Source: Anabaena sp. WA102
Lineage (GTDB): Bacteria > Cyanobacteriota > Cyanobacteriia > Cyanobacteriales > Nostocaceae
Direction of reading: 5' to 3'
DNA: 64,000 nucleotides
Assembly: GCF_001277295.1 (NCBI RefSeq)
Contig: NZ_CP011456.1
Location: forward strand, 2,728,001 to 2,792,000
Under the pieces are notes generated by a model that had not been told where the DNA came from, did not search any database, and saw only the letters and a list, made by a program, of their open reading frames with translations. Shown in pieces: positions 33,653-43,210 of this stretch. Position numbers and translations under genes: made by a program. Within the stretch, counting starts at the first letter, position 1. Each line of letters begins with the position of its first letter.

Positions 33653-34359
33653 TGACTAACCCTGGAGGTCGTCTTTATGGAATTGGTGTGGGACCTGGAG
33701 ACCCTGAACTCATCACCTTAAAAGCCTTGCGTCTCCTCCGTTCTGCCCCAGTTATTGCTTATCAATCAGCAACAAATAAAGAAAGTATCGCCAGAAAAAT
33801 TGTCTCTCCATACTTGGATCATAGTCAGATTGAGGTAGCCTTTCATCTTCCTCGCGCCTTAGAACCAGAAAAGGCTAAATCTATCTATGACCAAGAAACT
33901 CAACCCATTGCTGACCATTTAGCAGCAGGTCGGGATGTGGTAGTTATCTGTGAAGGAGATCCGTTTTTCTACGGCTCTTTCATGTATCTTTTTACCAGAT
34001 TGGCTGATAAGTATAAAACAGAAGTCGTCCCCGGAGTTTCCTCTCTCATGGCTTGTCCCGTGGCTTTAGGTTTACCATTTACCTATTACAATGATGTCCT
34101 CACGGTTTTACCTGCACCATTACCCAGAGAAGCCTTAATTAGCCAACTCCTAGCCACTGACGCGGCGGCTATTATGAAACTTGGTCGCCATTTTCTCAAA
34201 GTCAGGGATATTCTCCATGAATTAGGACTAGCTTCACGGGCTAGATACATTGAACGCGCTACAACTACACAACAGCGCATATTACCTCTTGACGAAGTTG
34301 ACCCTCTTGATGTACCTTATTTCTCGATGATTATTATCCCTACTAAAAATAAGTTGTAG
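33652..34359 (+). CDS. cobI: Precorrin-2 C20-methyltransferase
   Basis: 235 residues with the tetrapyrrole methylase pattern: GRLYGIGVGPGDPELITLKA at the start, VICEGDPFFYGSFMYL near 100, VVPGVSSLMACPVALGLP near 125, and a C-terminal ARYIERATTTQQRI. It adds the C20 methyl of the corrinoid precursor. Third gene of the riboswitch-led cobG-cobH-cobI operon. Confidence 0.95.
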   Translation: MTNPGGRLYGIGVGPGDPELITLKALRLLRSAPVIAYQSATNKESIARKIVSPYLDHSQIEVAFHLPRALEPEKAKSIYDQETQPIADHLAAGRDVVVICEGDPFFYGSFMYLFTRLADKYKTEVVPGVSSLMACPVALGLPFTYYNDVLTVLPAPLPREALISQLLATDAAAIMKLGRHFLKVRDILHELGLASRARYIERATTTQQRILPLDEVDPLDVPYFSMIIIPTKNKL

Positions 34360-34392
34360 TTGTCAAGGAGTCAGAAGCAAATTGTAAAACCT

Positions 34393-34415
34393 GTAGGGGC
34401 GCAGGGACTGCGCCC
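34393..34415. repeat. GC palindrome F, copy 4
   Basis: GTAGGGGCGCAGGGACTGCG, a variant of the GGGCGCAGGCCCTGCGCCCC family, in the convergent gap after cobI. Confidence 0.7.
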
Positions 34416-34441
34416 TCAATCGTATTGCATCCTCAAGATAA

Positions 34442-35062
34442 CTAAACTTTAACAAGAGTGTGTATATTTTCTGGCATATTTTTTGCTTTGTCCTGACTTT
34501 TATCAGAAAAATGCTTATCTATTAAAGCGGGAACTTGGACAGCTTGAATTTTACTATAACGAGTTTTATCGGGCATAACTAAATTAGGACCAGATTTACA
34601 GTTTTTCATACAGCCAGTACCTTTAATCGTGACTGAATTTTCTAACCCGCTGTTTATTAACTCCGACTCCAAAGCTTGACACAAAGCTTTACCACCACGC
34701 TTCATACAATCAGATTTTTGACAAACTAAAATTGTTTGTGTTTTAGCAGGTTTCGTCTTAATTTGATTCTGTGCTGCAACTATTCCCATATCGGAACTTG
34801 CAGCCATAACTCTTTCTGCTACGAGAGTTACCTGATCTTTTTTCGGATTATATTGTTTTGTCCCCACAACTTGCAGCCAGGTCCCTTTAGCTAACCGCAA
34901 ATCAAAAGCACTCCGTAAATGCTTGGCTAATTTTATATAAAATTCACCCTCAGAAGTCCCTAATAACAATCCTCTCAGCTTATATCCATCCTTAATCACA
35001 AAATCTAGAAATCTGCCTTCAAAACAAAATTCTGTGACTGCTGAATTAGTAGATATATTCAT
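34442..35062 (-). CDS. (2Fe-2S) ferredoxin-domain protein, thioredoxin-like type
   Basis: 206 residues. The C-terminal domain (about 108-185) has the CxxxxCxxRG-like CQKSDCMKRGG followed by GTGCMKNCKSGPNLVMP, giving four Cys in the pattern of thioredoxin-fold 2Fe-2S ferredoxins. The N-terminal ~95 residues (FEGRFLDFVIKDGYKLRGLLL...WLQVVGTKQYNPKKDQVTL) look like a small beta-barrel. Likely an electron carrier or redox sensor; partner unknown. The next gene (35083-35355) is on the same strand 20 bp upstream. Confidence 0.85.
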   Translation of the reverse strand: MNISTNSAVTEFCFEGRFLDFVIKDGYKLRGLLLGTSEGEFYIKLAKHLRSAFDLRLAKGTWLQVVGTKQYNPKKDQVTLVAERVMAASSDMGIVAAQNQIKTKPAKTQTILVCQKSDCMKRGGKALCQALESELINSGLENSVTIKGTGCMKNCKSGPNLVMPDKTRYSKIQAVQVPALIDKHFSDKSQDKAKNMPENIHTLVKV

Positions 35063-35082
35063 TTTTCAACCTATTTTTCTCA

Positions 35083-35355
35083 CTAAAATTTTTGGTAACG
35101 ACAACGCCAACAATTTTCAAGATTCCCAATCAAGTCTTGACGAGAAGCAGTGAATTGTTGAATTACACTCCAAAGCTGAATAGCTGCGGCAGGGTTATTT
35201 ATTTCTACGGTTAAGGGCTGATTAGTCTGACAAACACAAATTATATCTAATTCTTGTAAGCGTTGATAAACCTGCCAACGGTCTGCCCAATTTATATCAA
35301 TAACGTGCTTTCTATCTGTGTCTGAACTGAAAGATTTCAAGCGAGTAGCCCTCAA
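35083..35355 (-). CDS. Small conserved-looking hypothetical protein
   Basis: 90 residues from a TTG start (MRATRLKSF); the exact start is uncertain. DINWADRWQVYQRLQELDIICVC and NNPAAAIQLWSVIQQFTASRQDL look like a small alpha/beta domain, and the C-terminus NCWRCRYQKF adds a CxxC pair. No family name is recognised. It directly precedes the 2Fe-2S protein gene, 20 bp apart, so the two are probably one transcript. Confidence 0.65.
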   Translation of the reverse strand: MRATRLKSFSSDTDRKHVIDINWADRWQVYQRLQELDIICVCQTNQPLTVEINNPAAAIQLWSVIQQFTASRQDLIGNLENCWRCRYQKF

Positions 35356-35701
35356 AATGCCATAAAGTTGCAGTAAAACTAAAAACTCATCGTCTAAATT
35401 TGTGATTTAGTCGGAGTTTAGCCTCTTTTATTAGGATACACTAACTGCAAAATATTGTCATTAATTTTGAGAAAAAATCTCATTTTTTCTTTGTTGAGAG
35501 ATATGCACACTTTGAGATTGAAGTCAAGATAAATACCAAATATATATCTTTAAGCACAGATATATGAAAAAAAATTGATACTTACGATTACTAATAATGC
35601 CAAAGTTTTTTAGATTTAGTAGCCTTGATTTTATTTTGAAAATGCTAATATGTGAGGAGTAAGCAGTTAAAAATCATAACTGTAAAAAAAAGAGGAGAAC
35701 C
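35356..35701. other. Divergent promoter region before dps
   Basis: AT-rich 346 bp between divergent genes. No repeat element is seen. It must carry the dps promoter; a strong ribosome site GAGGAG (35692-35697) precedes the ATG. No confident regulator box is called. Confidence 0.6.
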
Positions 35702-36256
35702 ATGTCTGATACGCAAACTATATTACACAACTTTGGTCAGGTTTATGACAATCCCGTCTTACTAGATCACAGTGTCACTGCGCCAGTTGTCGAAGGATTT
35801 AATGTCGTATTAGCTAGTTTTCAGGCATTATATTTACAATACCAAAAACATCATTTTGTGGTTGAAGGTGCAGAATTCAATTCACTGCATGAATTCTTTA
35901 ACGCCAGCTACAAAGAAGTACAAGATCACATCCACGAAATTGGCGAGCGCTTGAATGGTTTAGGTGGAATTCCAGCAGCAAGTTTCAGCAAATTAGCTGA
36001 ATTATGCTGTTTTGAACCAGAAGCAGATGGCGTATTTTCTGCTCGAAAGATGGTAGAAAATAACCTAGTTGCCGAACAAGCATTAATTGGAGTAATTCGC
36101 CGCCAAGCCGCACAGGCTGAGAGTTTAGGCGATAGAGGCACACGCTATTTGTACGAAAAAATTCTCTTAAAAACTGAAGAAAGAGCTTATCACTTAGCTC
36201 ACTTCCTAGCGAAAGATAGTTTAACCTTGGGTTTTGTGCAAAGGGCTGAAAATTAA
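35702..36256 (+). CDS. dps: Dps-family DNA starvation/ferritin-like protein
   Basis: 184 residues, four-helix ferritin-like. The Dps ferroxidase pattern is visible in YQKHHFVVEGAEFNSLHEFFNASYKEVQDHIHEIGERLNGLGG (His near 50, Glu near 76-78). It forms a dodecamer that stores iron with peroxide. Cyanobacterial Dps proteins protect against oxidative stress. Stands alone between its own promoter region and a strong terminator. Confidence 0.93.
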   Translation: MSDTQTILHNFGQVYDNPVLLDHSVTAPVVEGFNVVLASFQALYLQYQKHHFVVEGAEFNSLHEFFNASYKEVQDHIHEIGERLNGLGGIPAASFSKLAELCCFEPEADGVFSARKMVENNLVAEQALIGVIRRQAAQAESLGDRGTRYLYEKILLKTEERAYHLAHFLAKDSLTLGFVQRAEN

Positions 36257-36335
36257 ACTTTTCATAATCTCGATTTAACTAAATCAAGACTGAATAAATT
36301 TTTAGTAATTGAGAATTTCACAAACTTAATCATTT

Positions 36336-36372
36336 TGGCAGAAAGAATAATTTACACTTTCTGCCATTTTTT
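36336..36372 (+). terminator. Rho-independent terminator of dps
   Basis: TGGCAGAAAG and CTTTCTGCCA form a 10-bp perfect stem with an 11-nt loop, followed directly by TTTTTT, 80 bp after the dps stop. Confidence 0.9.
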
Positions 36373-36715
36373 ATGTTAGCCATTTGAAACGATTTATTTT
36401 TATTGCCTATTTTATATATCTAAAAATAAATTATCGAACGCAGATGAACGGAGATAAACGCAGATAAAGAAAGATAAATTAATTATCTGTGCAGCTTTAT
36501 TGTTATAATCCATAACGAATAAATAAACAATTAAATTCTCTCCGTGCCTCTGCGCCTCTGCGTGAGAAAAAAAACGTAAAAACCATTCCCAAAAATCCCC
36601 CATTCCCATAAATTCTTCTCCTTAACGCAACCGCTACCCGGAAAAGTTGATAATCATGACATAAAGACCCTTAAAATAGTCAAGATTTGTATTTTTGTCA
36701 TCTAAGGTAAAAACT
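36373..36715. other. Intergenic stretch before carB
   Basis: Contains AACGCAGATGAACGGAGATA-type text (36438-36470) and a TGCCTCTGCGCCTCTGCGTG block (36545-36564), both frequent dispersed cyanobacterial repeats; the second also appears inside cobG. AAGG lies just before the carB ATG. No gene. Confidence 0.55.
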
Positions 36716-39700
36716 ATGCCCCGTCGTCAAGACCTCAAAAAAATTCTCCTGTTAGGTTCAGGACCAATTGTGATTGGTCAAGCCTGTGAATTTGACTACT
36801 CTGGAACTCAAGCCTGTAAAGCCTTGCGAGAAGAAGGCTATGAAGTCGTGCTGGTAAACTCCAACCCAGCGACAATCATGACCGACCCGGAAACCGCCGA
36901 CCGCACCTATATTGAACCGTTGACACCGGAAATAGTGGAAAAAGTCATTGCCAAAGAACGCCCAGATGCTTTATTGCCAACAATGGGAGGACAAACCGCC
37001 CTCAACTTGGCTGTAGCATTGGCAAAAAATGGCGTTTTGGAGAAATACAACGTCGAGTTAATTGGTGCAAAATTACCCGCAATTGAAAAAGCCGAAGACA
37101 GGAAACTGTTTAATGAGGCTATGGCTAAAATTGGGGTTGCAGTATGTCCCAGTGGTACAGCTTCCACTTTAGACGAATCAAAAGCGATCGCTCTGCAAAT
37201 TGGCACATATCCTTTAATTATCCGTCCAGCCTTTACAATGGGGGGGACTGGTGGCGGTATCGCCTACAATCAAGAAGAATTTGAAGAAATGGCACAAGTA
37301 GGAATTGATGCTAGTCCCGTTTCCCAAATTCTCATTGACCAATCTTTATTGGGTTGGAAAGAGTATGAATTGGAAGTAATGCGGGATTTAGCCGATAACG
37401 TCGTCATTATCTGTTCTATTGAAAATCTCGACCCTATGGGGATTCATACAGGGGATTCTATCACCGTCGCCCCCGCCCAAACCCTGACCGATAAAGAATA
37501 TCAACGGTTACGGGATATGGCCATTAAAATTATCCGGGAAATTGGTGTAGAAACCGGCGGTTCTAATATTCAGTTTGCGGTAAATCCCGTGAATGGTGAC
37601 GTAGTGGTAATTGAAATGAACCCCCGCGTCTCCCGCAGTTCGGCTTTATCTTCCAAAGCGACAGGGTTTCCCATTGCCAAAATCGCGGCGAAGTTAGCTG
37701 TGGGTTATACTTTGAATGAACTACAAAACGATATCACCAAAAAAACCCCCGCTTCCTTTGAACCGACAATTGATTATGTGGTTACGAAAATTCCCCGGTT
37801 TGCGTTTGAAAAATTCCCTGGTTCAGAAGCGATTTTAACTACCCAAATGAAGTCTGTAGGGGAAGCAATGGCTATTGGCCGGACATTTAACGAATCCTTT
37901 CAAAAAGCTTTGCGTTCTTTAGAAACCGGACGCGCTGGTTGGGGTTGTGATAAGGCGGAAAAATTGCCCAGTGGTGAACAAATTCGCGCCCAATTGCGGA
38001 CTCCTAACCCAGAACGCATCTTTTCTGTGCGTCATGCTATGCAGCTAGGAATGAGTAATGAGGAAATCTACGAACTAACAGCAATTGACCCTTGGTTTTT
38101 AGATAAATTACAAGAAATTTTAGAAATAGAAAAATTTCTCAAACGCACTCCTCTAAAACAGTTGACAAAAGCGCAAATGTATGATGTCAAAAGAAATGGT
38201 TTTAGCGATCGCCAAATAGCTTATGCTACAAAAACCAAAGAAGATGAAGTTCGCACATATCGCAAACAGCTAGAAGTCATCCCAGTTTACAAAACCGTTG
38301 ATACCTGTGCTGCTGAATTTGAAGCCCTGACTCCATATTACTATTCTACCTACGAAGAAGAAACGGAAGTATTACCAACAGATAAACCCAAGGTGATGAT
38401 TTTGGGTGGTGGTCCAAACCGCATTGGTCAAGGAATTGAGTTTGATTATTGTTGTTGTCATGCTGCATATTCTCTACATGATGCCGGGTATGAAACAATT
38501 ATGGTCAATTCTAACCCAGAAACAGTTTCTACAGATTACGATACCAGCGATCGCCTGTATTTTGAACCCTTAACTAAAGAAGACGTTCTCAACATCATCG
38601 AAGCCGAAAACCCCGTGGGGATAATTGTCCAATTCGGTGGACAAACACCATTAAAATTAGCCGTTCCCCTGCAAGAGTATTTACAAAACTCCAATAGTAT
38701 CACCAAGATTTGGGGAACATCTCCCGATTCTATAGATATGGCGGAAAACAGGGAACGGTTTGAAAAGATTCTGCAAGAATTAAATATCGCCCAACCACCT
38801 AATGGTATGGCGAGAAGCTATGAAGATGCTTTAATTGTTGCCAAGCGCATTGGCTATCCTGTAGTAGTCCGTCCTAGTTATGTATTGGGGGGAAGGGCGA
38901 TGGAAATCGTTTATTCCGATACTGAATTAGAACGTTACATGACCTTTGCTGTGCAAGTAGAACCAGATCACCCGATTTTAATTGATAAGTTCTTAGAAAA
39001 CGCCATTGAAGTGGATGTAGATGCGATCGCCGATCATACTGGTAATGTCGTCATTGGTGGCATCATGGAACACATCGAACAAGCGGGGATTCACTCCGGT
39101 GACTCAGCTTGTTCCTTACCTTCCATTTCCCTCTCTCCCGCAGTCCTCAACCAAATCCGTTTATGGACAGTTCAACTAGCACAAGCTCTATCTGTAGTTG
39201 GGTTGATGAATATTCAATTTGCCGTAGTCGGTGCAAATGGCTATTCTCCCCAAGTGTATATTTTAGAAGCTAACCCCAGAGCATCACGGACTGTTCCCTT
39301 TGTATCTAAAGCTACAGGGGTACAATTAGCGAAACTTGCATCCTTAATTATGTCGGGGAAAACCTTAGAGGAAGTGAAATTTACCAAAGAAGTCATTCCC
39401 TCTCATATTGCTGTTAAAGAAGCGGTTTTACCATTTAGTAAGTTCCCTGGTACAGATACCATTTTGGGTCCAGAAATGCGCTCAACTGGCGAAGTAATGG
39501 GTATTGACAGCGATTTCGGTCGCGCCTTTGCCAAAGCAGAATTAGGCGCAGGGGAAAAATTACCGCTTCAAGGAACTGTATTTGTTTCCATGAGTGACAG
39601 AGACAAACCTCTCGCAGCAGATGTCATTAAGGAGTTTATTAAGTTAGGCTTTACAATCATGGCTACCCAAGGGACACGCCAAGTCTTGCAAGAACAAGGG

Positions 39701-39970
39701 TTAGAGGTAAAATCAGTTCTCAAACTCCATGAAGGTCGTCCTCATGTCCTGGATGCCATTAAAAATGGCAACATTCAACTGATCATCAACACACCTTCTG
39801 GAGAAGAAGCTCATGCCGATTCTAAGTTAATTCGTCGCACCGCATTAGGCTACAAAATCCCCATTATTACCACTATTGCAGGTGCTAGAGCCACAGCCGC
39901 AGCTATCCGTTCTCTGCAAAATACAACTTTGGATGTCAAGGTGATCCAAGAATACTGTCCAAGGAGTTAA
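36716..39970 (+). CDS. carB: Carbamoyl-phosphate synthase large subunit
   Basis: 1084 residues from ATG 36716 (MPRRQDLKK) with AAGG upstream; a 7-residue upstream extension is unlikely. Two homologous ATP-grasp halves are plain: LLGSGPIVIGQACEFDYSG / RPAFTMGGTGGGI / EMNPRVSRSSALSSKATG in the first, LGGGPNRIGQGIEFDYCCC / RPSYVLGGRAMEI / EANPRASRTVPFVSKATG in the second. An MGS-like allosteric domain ends the protein (FVSMSDRDKP, GTRQVLQEQG). Makes carbamoyl phosphate for arginine and pyrimidines; carA is not in the window. Confidence 0.98.
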   Translation: MPRRQDLKKILLLGSGPIVIGQACEFDYSGTQACKALREEGYEVVLVNSNPATIMTDPETADRTYIEPLTPEIVEKVIAKERPDALLPTMGGQTALNLAVALAKNGVLEKYNVELIGAKLPAIEKAEDRKLFNEAMAKIGVAVCPSGTASTLDESKAIALQIGTYPLIIRPAFTMGGTGGGIAYNQEEFEEMAQVGIDASPVSQILIDQSLLGWKEYELEVMRDLADNVVIICSIENLDPMGIHTGDSITVAPAQTLTDKEYQRLRDMAIKIIREIGVETGGSNIQFAVNPVNGDVVVIEMNPRVSRSSALSSKATGFPIAKIAAKLAVGYTLNELQNDITKKTPASFEPTIDYVVTKIPRFAFEKFPGSEAILTTQMKSVGEAMAIGRTFNESFQKALRSLETGRAGWGCDKAEKLPSGEQIRAQLRTPNPERIFSVRHAMQLGMSNEEIYELTAIDPWFLDKLQEILEIEKFLKRTPLKQLTKAQMYDVKRNGFSDRQIAYATKTKEDEVRTYRKQLEVIPVYKTVDTCAAEFEALTPYYYSTYEEETEVLPTDKPKVMILGGGPNRIGQGIEFDYCCCHAAYSLHDAGYETIMVNSNPETVSTDYDTSDRLYFEPLTKEDVLNIIEAENPVGIIVQFGGQTPLKLAVPLQEYLQNSNSITKIWGTSPDSIDMAENRERFEKILQELNIAQPPNGMARSYEDALIVAKRIGYPVVVRPSYVLGGRAMEIVYSDTELERYMTFAVQVEPDHPILIDKFLENAIEVDVDAIADHTGNVVIGGIMEHIEQAGIHSGDSACSLPSISLSPAVLNQIRLWTVQLAQALSVVGLMNIQFAVVGANGYSPQVYILEANPRASRTVPFVSKATGVQLAKLASLIMSGKTLEEVKFTKEVIPSHIAVKEAVLPFSKFPGTDTILGPEMRSTGEVMGIDSDFGRAFAKAELGAGEKLPLQGTVFVSMSDRDKPLAADVIKEFIKLGFTIMATQGTRQVLQEQGLEVKSVLKLHEGRPHVLDAIKNGNIQLIINTPSGEEAHADSKLIRRTALGYKIPIITTIAGARATAAAIRSLQNTTLDVKVIQEYCPRS

Positions 39971-40484
39971 TTGTCTAAACTATGATTTTTGTGATTTTGA
40001 TGATTTTTATGATTATTTGGCTAGTTTTTCGCATAAATCTATGATTTTTACGACAGATATATCATCTTAATTAAAAGAATCACAAGAATCATAGTTCAGA
40101 CCTTTGATGATTTTTATGATGAATCCTGCGGATTTATCGGGAAAATCCCTCATATTAATCAAAATAATCAGAAAAATCATAGTTCAGACGTTTTCCTCAT
40201 CTTCATCAAAATAATCCTAAAAATCATAGTCCGACATTATTAAGCAATTGTTACAAAAAAATCATTATCGTTATCATTGAGATATTTTAACAAATATGAG
40301 GAAGCTATTTTTCCGCTAGAGGATTAGCCGTTATTTAAGGAAATGTATGCCGTTCAGTAATTTCAGAGTCTGAGGTCATCTCACATTACTGCCGAAGTGC
40401 GGGTTTCCCTATAGTCAAATTATTCTCATAAATGTTACAATTATTAATATTCCCGAAAACACAAAAAATGTTTGACTTGCTACT
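39971..40484. other. Intergenic stretch with ATCATAGTTCAGAC repeats
   Basis: AAAAATCATAGTTCAGAC-type motifs occur near 40083-40101, 40172-40189 and 40217-40235, and in inverted form near 39973-39990 (GTCTAAACTATGATTTTT). They could fold as long AT-rich hairpins after carB. The sigma-factor promoter must lie in the right half; no box is called. Confidence 0.6.
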
Positions 40485-41615
40485 GTGTATCTAACTATAG
40501 ATACTTGTGGAAACAAGGAGACAGATGTAACGTTTGGCAGTGAAGTACCTAATTTACCCAAATATGGGCAACCTGAGTTTATCGGGTGCGACAAATCTCA
40601 AAACATTATTTCGTTAACGACCCTATCAGCAAACCCACCATTACCCAAGAGTAGCGCCATGAAGACCGCTCAATCAGCCACCGACCTCGTGCGGACTTAC
40701 CTGCGTGAGATTGGCCGTGTGCCACTCCTCACCCACGAAGAAGAGATTTTTTATGGTAAACAGGTGCAACGATCTACTGCCTTGCATGAGATCCGGGAAG
40801 GTCTGGCTACCCAGTTAGGTCATGAACCAACTGTAGAAGAATGGGCAGCAGCCTCTGGTATAGAAGTATCAGAATTAAATCAAGCGATCGCTGTTGGTGA
40901 AATAGCCAAACGGAAAATGGTAGAAGCCAATCTCCGTTTAGTCGTGTCCGTTGCCAAAAAGTACATTAAACGTAATGTTGACTTACTTGATCTGATTCAA
41001 GAAGGCAGTATCGGAATGCAACGGGGTGTAGAAAAATTTGACCCTACCAAAGGGTACAGATTTTCTACCTATGCCTATTGGTGGATACGTCAAGCCATTA
41101 CTCGGGCGATCGCCGAAAAAGCCCGGACTATTCGCTTGCCCATTCATATTACGGAAAAACTCAACAAAATTAAAAAAGCCCAGCGGCAACTATCCCAAGG
41201 TCTAGGACGTGCGCCCACAGTAGCGGAATTATCCCAAGAACTAGATTTAACACCCAAACAGGTGCGAGAGTACCTAGAAAAAGCCCGTCTACCATTATCT
41301 CTAGATTTACGTCTGGGAGATAACTATGACACTGAACTGGGAGAAATGCTAGAAGACACAGGGGCAACACCGGAAGATTTTGTCATGCAAACTTCCCTAT
41401 CCTATGACTTAGAAAGAATGATGTCAGAACTCACACCCCAGCAAAAGGAAGTCATTAGTCTCCGCTTTGGTTTAGTAGATGGGCAATCCTTAACTTTGGC
41501 TAAAATTGGTGAAATCCTGAATATTAGCCGGGAACGAGTCCGCCAAATTGAACGTGAAGCCCTCAACAAACTTCGCAAATCTAAAGCAACTATGAATGAG
41601 TATCTTGCCAGTTAG
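40485..41615 (+). CDS. Group 2 sigma-70 factor (RpoD/SigA family)
   Basis: 376 residues from GTG 40485. Region 1.2 (TDLVRTYLREIGRVPLLTHEEE) begins near residue 67. Regions 2.1-2.4 (LRLVVSVAKKYIKR, DLIQEGSIGMQRGVEKFDP, YRFSTYAYWWIRQAITRAI), region 3 and region 4.2 (LAKIGEILNISRERVRQIEREALNKLR) are complete. Lacking region 1.1, it is a group 2 factor of the SigB/C/D/E class; which one cannot be fixed by eye. Residue-59 ATG (MKTAQSATD) is an alternative start. Such factors serve stress, carbon or nitrogen responses. Confidence 0.93.
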   Translation: MYLTIDTCGNKETDVTFGSEVPNLPKYGQPEFIGCDKSQNIISLTTLSANPPLPKSSAMKTAQSATDLVRTYLREIGRVPLLTHEEEIFYGKQVQRSTALHEIREGLATQLGHEPTVEEWAAASGIEVSELNQAIAVGEIAKRKMVEANLRLVVSVAKKYIKRNVDLLDLIQEGSIGMQRGVEKFDPTKGYRFSTYAYWWIRQAITRAIAEKARTIRLPIHITEKLNKIKKAQRQLSQGLGRAPTVAELSQELDLTPKQVREYLEKARLPLSLDLRLGDNYDTELGEMLEDTGATPEDFVMQTSLSYDLERMMSELTPQQKEVISLRFGLVDGQSLTLAKIGEILNISRERVRQIEREALNKLRKSKATMNEYLAS

Positions 41616-41861
41616 TCAGTTGTTATCAGTTAATGGTCAGTTATTTTTTGCTTTGTGGGTGGAGTTTCCCCACCCATACTCACTCAATATGTGAAAAACA
41701 CTCCCATTTTAGTACGGTTAAACCGACTCCCTCGAAAGGAATAAACTGTTAGATTGGTTGACATGAATTATATAATAGTCAACTAGATCGAATAAGCAAT
41801 AACTACAAGTTATTCCAGTCACAAACACCGTCGTTAATAGTGGCAGTACAGGAGGTCAAAC

Positions 41862-42206
41862 GTGAGTAACAAATCTAATCGAGTATCAGAATTTTTTAAT
41901 AGTGAGTCGGAAACAAGTAATTTATTATGGCAATATGTTAAATCATTAAGTCCAGAAACAGTTAACCAATTATCTAAACCTACTTCTACGGAAGTTTTGC
42001 AGGTAATGGAACGGAATATTATCGGACTTTTAGGAAATCTCCCTTCTGAACAGTTCGGGATTACTATTTCTACTAGTCGGGAAAACTTGGGTCGCTTATT
42101 AGCATCAGCTATGATTAGTGGCTATTTTTTACGCAATGCAGAACAAAGAATGGGTTTTGATACAGTTATTCAAGGAACAGAAGCTAACAGTAGCGAAGTT
42201 GAATAG
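41862..42206 (+). CDS. DUF760 family protein
   Basis: 114 residues from GTG 41862, preceded by AGGAGG. LLWQYVKSLSPETVNQLSKP, VMERNIIGLLGNLPSEQFGI and LGRLLASAMISGYFLRNAEQRM are the helices of DUF760, a short family shared by cyanobacteria and plastids. Function is not known from the sequence. Single gene, closed by a clear terminator. Confidence 0.88.
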   Translation: MSNKSNRVSEFFNSESETSNLLWQYVKSLSPETVNQLSKPTSTEVLQVMERNIIGLLGNLPSEQFGITISTSRENLGRLLASAMISGYFLRNAEQRMGFDTVIQGTEANSSEVE

Positions 42207-42240
42207 TATTTTTGTAGGAAAATTATCAAAATAAATATCA

Positions 42241-42278
42241 ACTCAGTAGAGATATAATTAATCTACCGAGTTTTTTTT
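42241..42278 (+). terminator. Rho-independent terminator after the DUF760 gene
   Basis: ACTCAGTAGA and TCTACCGAGT pair (one A/C mismatch) around a 10-nt loop and are followed by eight T residues, 35 bp after the stop. Confidence 0.88.
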
Positions 42279-42304
42279 GTTATTTATTGATAATTGGTAA
42301 TTAT

Positions 42305-42733
42305 ATGAATGAAAGTATTTCTATCCCTCATAAAATTATTGGTGTTGCTGTTATTTGGAATGACCAAAAACAGATATTAATTGATAGACGCTTACCTACA
42401 GGTGCAATGGGTGGTTTATGGGAATTTCCAGGGGGAAAAATTGAAATTGGTGAAACTATTCAAGAATGTATTAAACGAGAAATTGCTGAAGAATTAGGCA
42501 TAGAAATTGCCGTTGGAGAACATCTAATTACTATTGATCATACTTACACTCATTTACGAGTAACTTTAACAGTCCATCATTCTCAGCATTTAGCGGGTGT
42601 TCCTCAAGCGATAGAATGCGATGAAATTCGTTGGGTGAGTTTGGATGAATTGGATAATTTTACTTTTCCAGAAGCGAATGGGGAAATTATTGCGGCTTTG
42701 AGGAAATATCACAATCAAAATCTGCAAAGTTAG
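42305..42733 (+). CDS. mutT: MutT-type Nudix hydrolase (8-oxo-dGTP diphosphatase)
   Basis: 142 residues from ATG 42305; a start 6 codons upstream lies in spacer text. The Nudix box GGKIEIGETIQECIKREIAEELGI is exact (G-x5-E-x7-REUxEExGU). DRRLPTGAMGGLWEFPG before it and the QAIECDEIRWVSLDEL end resemble the MutT/MutY-C type. It removes oxidised dGTP to prevent mutation. A substrate other than 8-oxo-dGTP is possible. Confidence 0.9.
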   Translation: MNESISIPHKIIGVAVIWNDQKQILIDRRLPTGAMGGLWEFPGGKIEIGETIQECIKREIAEELGIEIAVGEHLITIDHTYTHLRVTLTVHHSQHLAGVPQAIECDEIRWVSLDELDNFTFPEANGEIIAALRKYHNQNLQS

Positions 42734-42741
42734 AGTCATAA

Positions 42742-42843
42742 ACTCAAGAGTTATCAGGTGAAAATTTAGATGAGCTTTCGGAAGCTATTTTGGATTTTTC
42801 ACAACCTGATAATTTGGTAATTTGGATAGCCAATCAAAGTTAA
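42742..42843 (+). pseudogene. DUF4351-like tail remnant, copy A
   Basis: 33 codons open after an in-frame stop, without a start codon, reading LSGENLDELSEAILDFSQPD and ending NQS. It resembles the DUF4351 helix at the C-terminus of Rpn-family nuclease proteins. It is nearly identical to 43645-43749. Downstream it continues as shared non-coding text to about 42935. Confidence 0.55.
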
Positions 42844-42976
42844 AATGTTTTCTCACGCAAAGAGGAAAAGATATTTTTTATGAGTCGGTTTTAACCGACT
42901 TTTGCTTTTAGACAGGGAATTTATTCCCTGGCTGTCTTATATCTAGTATAATAGATAATGATTAGCGGTAAAAACT

Positions 42977-43210
42977 ATGACTCAATTACTTGAAGAAGCC
43001 ATTAAACAAATAAAGCAACTTCCTGAAACCGAACAAGATATAATTGCTAGACTCATTCTCAACGCTTTAGAAAATAATTTAGCTGAGAAAAATTTGTCTG
43101 TTATTGATGAAAGTCATACTTGGACAGAAGAAGACCAACTTGATATCACCTCTTTTTCTTTACAATATGCTGCTTCGATATTTCCAGAAAGTGAGGAAAT
43201 AACACAGTGA
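42977..43210 (+). CDS. Antitoxin of a MazF/PemK-type pair
   Basis: 77 residues. MTQLLEEAIKQIKQLPETEQDIIARLILNALE is the usual N-terminus of a cyanobacterial antitoxin family found before PemK/MazF or ParE genes; the C-terminal half is acidic and probably the toxin-wrapping tail. Its TGA stop overlaps the GTG of the next gene. Expected to neutralise the toxin and autoregulate. The pair sits between two copies of a DUF4351-like remnant. Confidence 0.83.
   Translation: MTQLLEEAIKQIKQLPETEQDIIARLILNALENNLAEKNLSVIDESHTWTEEDQLDITSFSLQYAASIFPESEEITQ

Noticed and set aside
36412..36609. 65-codon minus-strand frame before carB
   Set aside because: Encoded by GCCTCTGCG and AACGCAGATGAACGG dispersed repeats; typical artefact (HAEAQRHGE).
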